Of a stretch of 64,000 nt of DNA, positions 63,601 through 64,000 are shown one piece after another. Under the pieces are notes generated by a model. That model had not been told where the DNA came from and made no database searches. It was given only the letters and a program-made list of their open reading frames with translations. Source of the DNA: PALSA-555 sp963821325 (GTDB lineage: Bacteria > Actinomycetota > Acidimicrobiia > IMCC26256 > PALSA-555); assembly GCA_963821325.1 (NCBI GenBank), contig CAWGDC010000003.1, positions 62,001 through 126,000 of the forward strand. Reading direction: 5' to 3'. The stretch's first letter is position 1; each line of letters starts with the position of its first letter. Both the position numbers and the translations under genes were made by a program.

Positions 63601-64000
63601 CTAGACGCCGGGGATCCTGCGACCGGAGATCTCGTCGAGGCTGATGCGAACCCAGGTAGCACGCGCGCCCCCCGCCCACGGGCGCAGCGGTCCGTCGCGC
63701 AGCCGTTCTAGCTGCTCAGCGTCGGTGATGACCTCGGCCTGGCCGCGGACCACGACGCTCCAGCCGGACTGGTGCAGCGCAGAGCTGTCGTCGACCTCGA
63801 AGACAACGTCGGCGCGACTCACGACAGAGTTCAGCTTCGTACCGCCTGTGGTGCAGAAGACAACCGAGTCGGTGTCGAAGATGTAGTTGACCGGCAAGAT
63901 CATCGGTCGACCGTCGACCACGAACCCGAGACGCCCCACGAACTGATGGCGCGCCAGGAGTTCGATGCAGGTGTCGCGGTCCAGATCCTCCAGCTGCTGT
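63601..64000 (-). CDS. pyridoxamine-5'-phosphate oxidase-like flavin protein, partial
   Basis: The C-terminal 132 residues are in the window; the start lies beyond 64000. It reads CIELLARHQFVGRLGFVVDG, RPMILPVNYIFDTDSVVFCT, SVVSRADVVFEVDDSSALHQ and ends GRRIPGV. This is the split-barrel PNPOx-like family that binds FMN or F420; related genes (such as Rv3129) are in mycobacterial DosR regulons. It is convergent with the stress protein gene, 162 bases apart. Confidence 0.85.
   Translation of the reverse strand, partial: QQLEDLDRDTCIELLARHQFVGRLGFVVDGRPMILPVNYIFDTDSVVFCTTGGTKLNSVVSRADVVFEVDDSSALHQSGWSVVVRGQAEVITDAEQLERLRDGPLRPWAGGARATWVRISLDEISGRRIPGV

Overview
High-GC DNA with strong G/C third-position bias, frequent GTG starts and 4-bp GTGA/ATGA gene overlaps points to an actinobacterium. 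The gene content agrees: SCO6745/SalK-type, TIGR03083-type and DUF1918 proteins, Flp pilin, a replication-relaxation/TraD-like pair, and many universal stress proteins. An uncultured lineage such as the Acidimicrobiia is plausible, but no marker gene settles it. At least fifteen conserved genes are interrupted by one- or two-base shifts, often at homopolymers or short repeats. This looks like residual assembly error more than biology, so broken genes are annotated as single reconstructed loci.

Region 1 (1-14.8 kb) is mixed chromosomal content: two GNAT acetyltransferases, a conjugation-type ATPase with its replication-relaxation partner, an Flp pilin, a GT-C glycosyltransferase, a secreted phosphoesterase, a methyltransferase, an adenine/adenosine deaminase, an L,D-transpeptidase, a quinone-reductase-like enzyme and an acyltransferase-3/SGNH protein.

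Region 2 (15.03-18.10 kb) is a complete 3.07-kb IS1595-type transposon. It has 23-bp terminal inverted repeats, an 8-bp (or 14-bp) target duplication, a promoter at its left end, a frameshifted transposase, several passenger genes and a type II, tRNA-Leu-bodied tRNA-like gene with a proline-type anticodon loop. Just outside, a lytic-transglycosylase lipoprotein gene carries a perfect tandem 16-bp operator-like repeat.

Region 3 (18.8-30.5 kb) holds a coupled three-gene operon (acyl-CoA dehydrogenase-like, cytosolic PhnD-like, TusA-diiron fusion) behind a structured leader. It is followed by ordinary genes: SalK-like, DinB-like, hydrolase, FAD oxidoreductase, orphan ABC-2 permease, patatin, YceI, cupin.

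Region 4 (30.6-64 kb) is a coherent low-oxygen/dormancy island. One reverse-strand run of about 11.5 kb can be read as a nine-gene operon: phosphoribosyltransferase-hydrolase, stress protein, acetyl-CoA synthetase, E1alpha, E1beta, E2, acyl carrier protein and the two formate dehydrogenase subunits. Around it lie an erythromycin-esterase-like protein, a zinc alcohol dehydrogenase, further stress proteins, PEP synthase, a Rip3-like site-2 protease, an ABC exporter, phosphoketolase, acetate kinase, a VIT1-like transporter, ADP-forming acetyl-CoA synthetase and a flavin/PNPOx-like protein. Several upstream regions carry a GGGnCnnnnGnCCC palindrome close to the mycobacterial DosR (DevR) box. The enzymes make acetyl-CoA and acetyl-phosphate and recover ATP as acetate, while formate dehydrogenase, alcohol dehydrogenase and PEP synthase balance redox and carbon. 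The most likely reading is a DosR-type regulon with a built-in fermentation/substrate-level phosphorylation pathway; the regulator is not in the window.
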